Made by a program: the position numbers and the translations under genes. A DNA stretch of 7,178 bases from Syntrophomonadaceae bacterium. GTDB lineage: Bacteria; Bacillota; Dethiobacteria; DTU022. Below the pieces are notes generated by a model, which saw nothing but the letters and a program-made list of their open reading frames with translations, was not told the origin of the DNA and did not search any database. Positions 5,320 through 7,178 of the stretch are shown piece after piece. The stretch covers positions 1 to 7,178 of the forward strand of contig PWEB01000223.1 of the NCBI GenBank assembly GCA_003553305.1, written 5' to 3'. Every line of letters begins with the position of its first letter. The first letter of the stretch is position 1.

Positions 5320-6768
5320 ATGTCAGAAATTAAGAACTTGGATTATAAGGTAGCAGACTTAAGTCTGGCCCCTTGGGGAAGAAAGGAAATTGAGATAGCG
5401 GAAAAAGAAATGCCGGGATTGATTGCAACCCGTGAAAAGTATGCCGCGGAAAAACCTTTGAAAAAGCTACGAATTACCGGCAGTCTCCATATGACCATTC
5501 AAACTGCGGTCTTAATTGAAACCCTGGTTGAGCTGGGCGCTGATGTGCGCTGGGCAAGCTGCAACATATTTTCGACCCAGGATCATGCTGCTTCTGCAAT
5601 AGTTGTCGGTCCGCCTGAAAAGGGAGGAACAGCTGACGATCCCAGGGGCGTTCCTGTATTCGCGTGGAAAGGTGAAACCCTTGAAGAATATTGGTGGTGT
5701 ACCTATCAGGCACTTACCTGGACCGACAAATCTGGTCCTCATCAAATAGTTGATGATGGTGGTGATGCTACCATGTTGATCCACCGTGGTTATGAAGCCG
5801 AAGATGACCCATCGATCCTTGATGAACCAACCAAAAATCATGAATTACAGGTCGTTAACAAATTACTGAAAGATACCATAGCAGATAACCCCAAGCATTG
5901 GCATTCGGTTGTTTCTGAAATCCGGGGGGTAAGCGAAGAAACAACAACCGGTGTAAACCGTTTATACCAGATGGCTAAGAGCAATAAACTCTTGTGTCCT
6001 GCAATAAATGTCAACGATTCAGTAACCAAGGCTAAGTTTGATAACATATACGGATGTCGTGAAAGCCTTGTTGATGGTATCAAGCGGGCAACCGATGTAA
6101 TGATAGCTGGAAAGACAGCTTTTGTTGCCGGTTTTGGTGATGTTGGGAAAGGCTCAGCTGAAGCTCTCGAAGCGTTGAAAGCTCGAGTAATTGTCTCTGA
6201 AGTTGACCCAATATGTGCTCTACAGGCTGCAATGGCCGGTCATTCGGTGATGACTATCGAAGACGCACTTCCATATGCCGATATTTATGTTACTGCAACA
6301 GGAAATAAAAATGTTATTACAATAGACCATATGGCGAAAATGAAAGACATGTCTATAGTATGCAATATCGGCCACTTTGATAATGAAATCCAGGTTGATG
6401 AACTTGAAAACTACCCGGGCATCAAAAAAGAAACCATTAAGGCCCAGGTAGATCAGTATACTTTCCCGGACGGGCACAGTATCATCCTTTTGGCCGAAGG
6501 ACGCCTTGTAAACCTGGGCTGCGCAACCGGTCATCCAAGTTTCGTGATGTCCAACAGTTTCACTAACCAGGTTATGGCCCAGATTGACTTTGCCAGGAAT
6601 GATCGTGCATGCGAAGTTTACCGTATGCCCAAGGAGCTTGACGAAGAAGTAGCAAGGTTACACCTTGAAAAAATAGGGGTTCGCCTGACGAAGCTTAATA
6701 AAGAGCAAGCAGATTATGTCGGATATGATATTGACGGACCATACAAGCCTGATCATTACCGCTATTAA
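5320..6768 (+). CDS. ahcY: S-adenosylhomocysteine hydrolase (adenosylhomocysteinase)
   Basis: NAD-dependent cytoplasmic enzyme that reversibly splits SAH into adenosine and L-homocysteine, relieving product inhibition of methyltransferases. The 482-aa protein is complete. Matching human residues by alignment, the active-site set is present: E207 (in SEETTTG), K237, D241-N242, C246, H352 (NIGHFD) and H405 (GHPSF). The NAD loop is GFGDVGKG (271-278). The C-terminus is KPDHYRY (476-482), whose Lys and Tyr reach the NAD site of the neighbouring subunit in the tetramer. It is the long form: relative to the 432-aa human enzyme there are extra segments near residues 99-110 and roughly 155-195. Many Bacillota carry a shorter, archaeal-like enzyme lacking the KPDHYRY tail, so this type may have been acquired by transfer (inference). 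It is co-transcribed with the adenosine kinase upstream and converges on an mtaD-like gene. Confidence 0.97.
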   Translation: MSEIKNLDYKVADLSLAPWGRKEIEIAEKEMPGLIATREKYAAEKPLKKLRITGSLHMTIQTAVLIETLVELGADVRWASCNIFSTQDHAASAIVVGPPEKGGTADDPRGVPVFAWKGETLEEYWWCTYQALTWTDKSGPHQIVDDGGDATMLIHRGYEAEDDPSILDEPTKNHELQVVNKLLKDTIADNPKHWHSVVSEIRGVSEETTTGVNRLYQMAKSNKLLCPAINVNDSVTKAKFDNIYGCRESLVDGIKRATDVMIAGKTAFVAGFGDVGKGSAEALEALKARVIVSEVDPICALQAAMAGHSVMTIEDALPYADIYVTATGNKNVITIDHMAKMKDMSIVCNIGHFDNEIQVDELENYPGIKKETIKAQVDQYTFPDGHSIILLAEGRLVNLGCATGHPSFVMSNSFTNQVMAQIDFARNDRACEVYRMPKELDEEVARLHLEKIGVRLTKLNKEQADYVGYDIDGPYKPDHYRY

Positions 6769-6790
6769 GGGCAAAGGGATCAGCCCTTAA
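6765..6790 (+). repeat. Hairpin overlapping the ahcY stop codon
   Basis: TTAAGGGC (6765-6772) and GCCCTTAA (6783-6790) are perfect 8-bp complements with a 10-nt loop, and the stop codon is inside the left arm. It is followed by A-rich rather than T-rich sequence, so it is probably a 3'-end stabilising stem rather than the terminator. Confidence 0.5.
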
Positions 6791-6824
6791 TAAAAACATG
6801 AGACCCTACTTGTTTTAAATAATA

Positions 6825-6872
6825 AATAGCCGGGGCGGCAGTGAATGCTCCCCGGCTATTTTATATTATTTA
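6825..6872. terminator. Terminator shared by the convergent ahcY and mtaD-like genes
   Basis: AATAGCCGGGG (6825-6835) and CCCCGGCTATT (6850-6860) form a perfect 11-bp G/C-rich stem with a 14-nt loop. A T-rich tail follows on the plus strand, and the A-rich flank at 6815-6827 gives a T-rich tail on the minus strand. It is well placed to end both genes. Confidence 0.88.
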
Positions 6873-6894
6873 ATTCTAAGCGTGGCGACTAGAG

Positions 6895-7178
6895 CTACCG
6901 GCGCAGTTTCTTAGCGCAACGGTTGACCTCATAATAAATTCTTTCCTCGTCGAGGGTCAAAAAGGAGCCTTTGTCAAACAGTATTTTCCCGTCAACCAGA
7001 ACTGTATCTACATCACTGGCAGAAGCAGAATAAACTATGGCTGATACTGAATTATTGTGAGGCTGGAGGTGAGGTTTGTTAAAATCAAGAATAGCAAGGT
7101 CAGCCTTAGCCCCTTCTTTCAAAACCCCGAGATTATCTTTCTGTAATGCTTTAGCTCCGCTGCTTGTAGCCAACGCCA
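6895..7178 (-). CDS. mtaD: MtaD-type amidohydrolase, C-terminal part only (5-methylthioadenosine/SAH deaminase)
   Basis: The last 93 or so codons of a gene that continues past the right edge; the family is about 430 aa. A TTG at 7173 is in frame but internal (reading continues A-L-A-T-S-S-G-A-K-A). The segment LGVLKEGAKADLAILDFNKPHLQP, followed by VYSASASDVDTVLVDGKILFDKG, is the C-terminal beta-sandwich of the metal-dependent amidohydrolase fold. KPHLQP and ASASDVDTVLVDG are characteristic of the MtaD/SAH deaminase group. The metal ligands and catalytic residues lie outside the window and cannot be checked. Family members deaminate methylthioadenosine, SAH or adenosine to the inosyl forms in the cytoplasm. 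Its position beside ahcY and adenosine kinase supports that role. A guanine or chlorohydrolase-like deaminase (SsnA/TrzN relatives) is a less likely alternative. Confidence 0.85.
   Translation of the reverse strand, partial: ALATSSGAKALQKDNLGVLKEGAKADLAILDFNKPHLQPHNNSVSAIVYSASASDVDTVLVDGKILFDKGSFLTLDEERIYYEVNRCAKKLRR

Noticed and set aside
6765..6790. Hairpin at the ahcY stop as the transcription terminator
   Set aside because: No T-run follows on the plus strand; the 6825-6860 stem is a far better terminator.
1..7178. CRISPR array, insertion sequence, tRNA or rRNA
   Set aside because: No regularly spaced repeats, transposase-like frames, terminal inverted repeats with target duplications, or tRNA cloverleaf were found.

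Overview
The window looks like chromosomal DNA of a low-to-moderate GC anaerobic bacterium, most likely a Clostridia-type Bacillota. The clues are strong AGGAGG-type ribosome binding sites, sigma-A-like promoters, A/T-rich intergenic DNA, intrinsic terminators, a YqeC/MocA protein of the selenium-dependent molybdenum hydroxylase pathway and a GEMM-I (c-di-GMP-I) riboswitch. The taxon is an inference; no rRNA or other phylogenetic marker is present.

Layout. (1) 1-1139 (+): 3' part of a fused gene, YqeC C-terminal region followed by a MocA-like nucleotidyltransferase. (2) 2128-1160 (-): zinc-dependent medium-chain dehydrogenase, convergent with gene 1, with its own promoter and an approximately 140-nt leader carrying a 20-bp-period tandem repeat. 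(3) 2492-3860 (+): a self-contained unit made of a perfect 21-bp dyad overlapping the -35 box, a promoter, a c-di-GMP-I riboswitch, a ParM/StbA-like actin ATPase and a terminator. (4) 3875-4106 (+): a good promoter, then about 200 nt of structured non-coding RNA ending in an intrinsic terminator. I match this RNA to no known class. (5) 4268-6768 (+): PfkB-family (adenosine) kinase and S-adenosylhomocysteine hydrolase, spaced as an operon. (6) 6825-6860: terminator between convergent genes. (7) 7178-6895 (-): 3' end of an MtaD-type deaminase gene.

The right half forms a metabolic unit. AhcY splits S-adenosylhomocysteine (SAH) into homocysteine and adenosine, the kinase turns adenosine into AMP and so pulls the reversible AhcY reaction forward, and the MtaD-like enzyme offers a deamination route for SAH, methylthioadenosine or adenosine. 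The left-hand gene belongs to molybdenum/selenium cofactor maturation.

The two most interesting items are the actin-like filament protein placed under a cyclic-di-GMP riboswitch, and the unrecognised RNA upstream of the adenosine kinase-ahcY operon. That RNA has a three-way-junction-like core plus terminator and could be a leader attenuator/riboswitch or a free small RNA.
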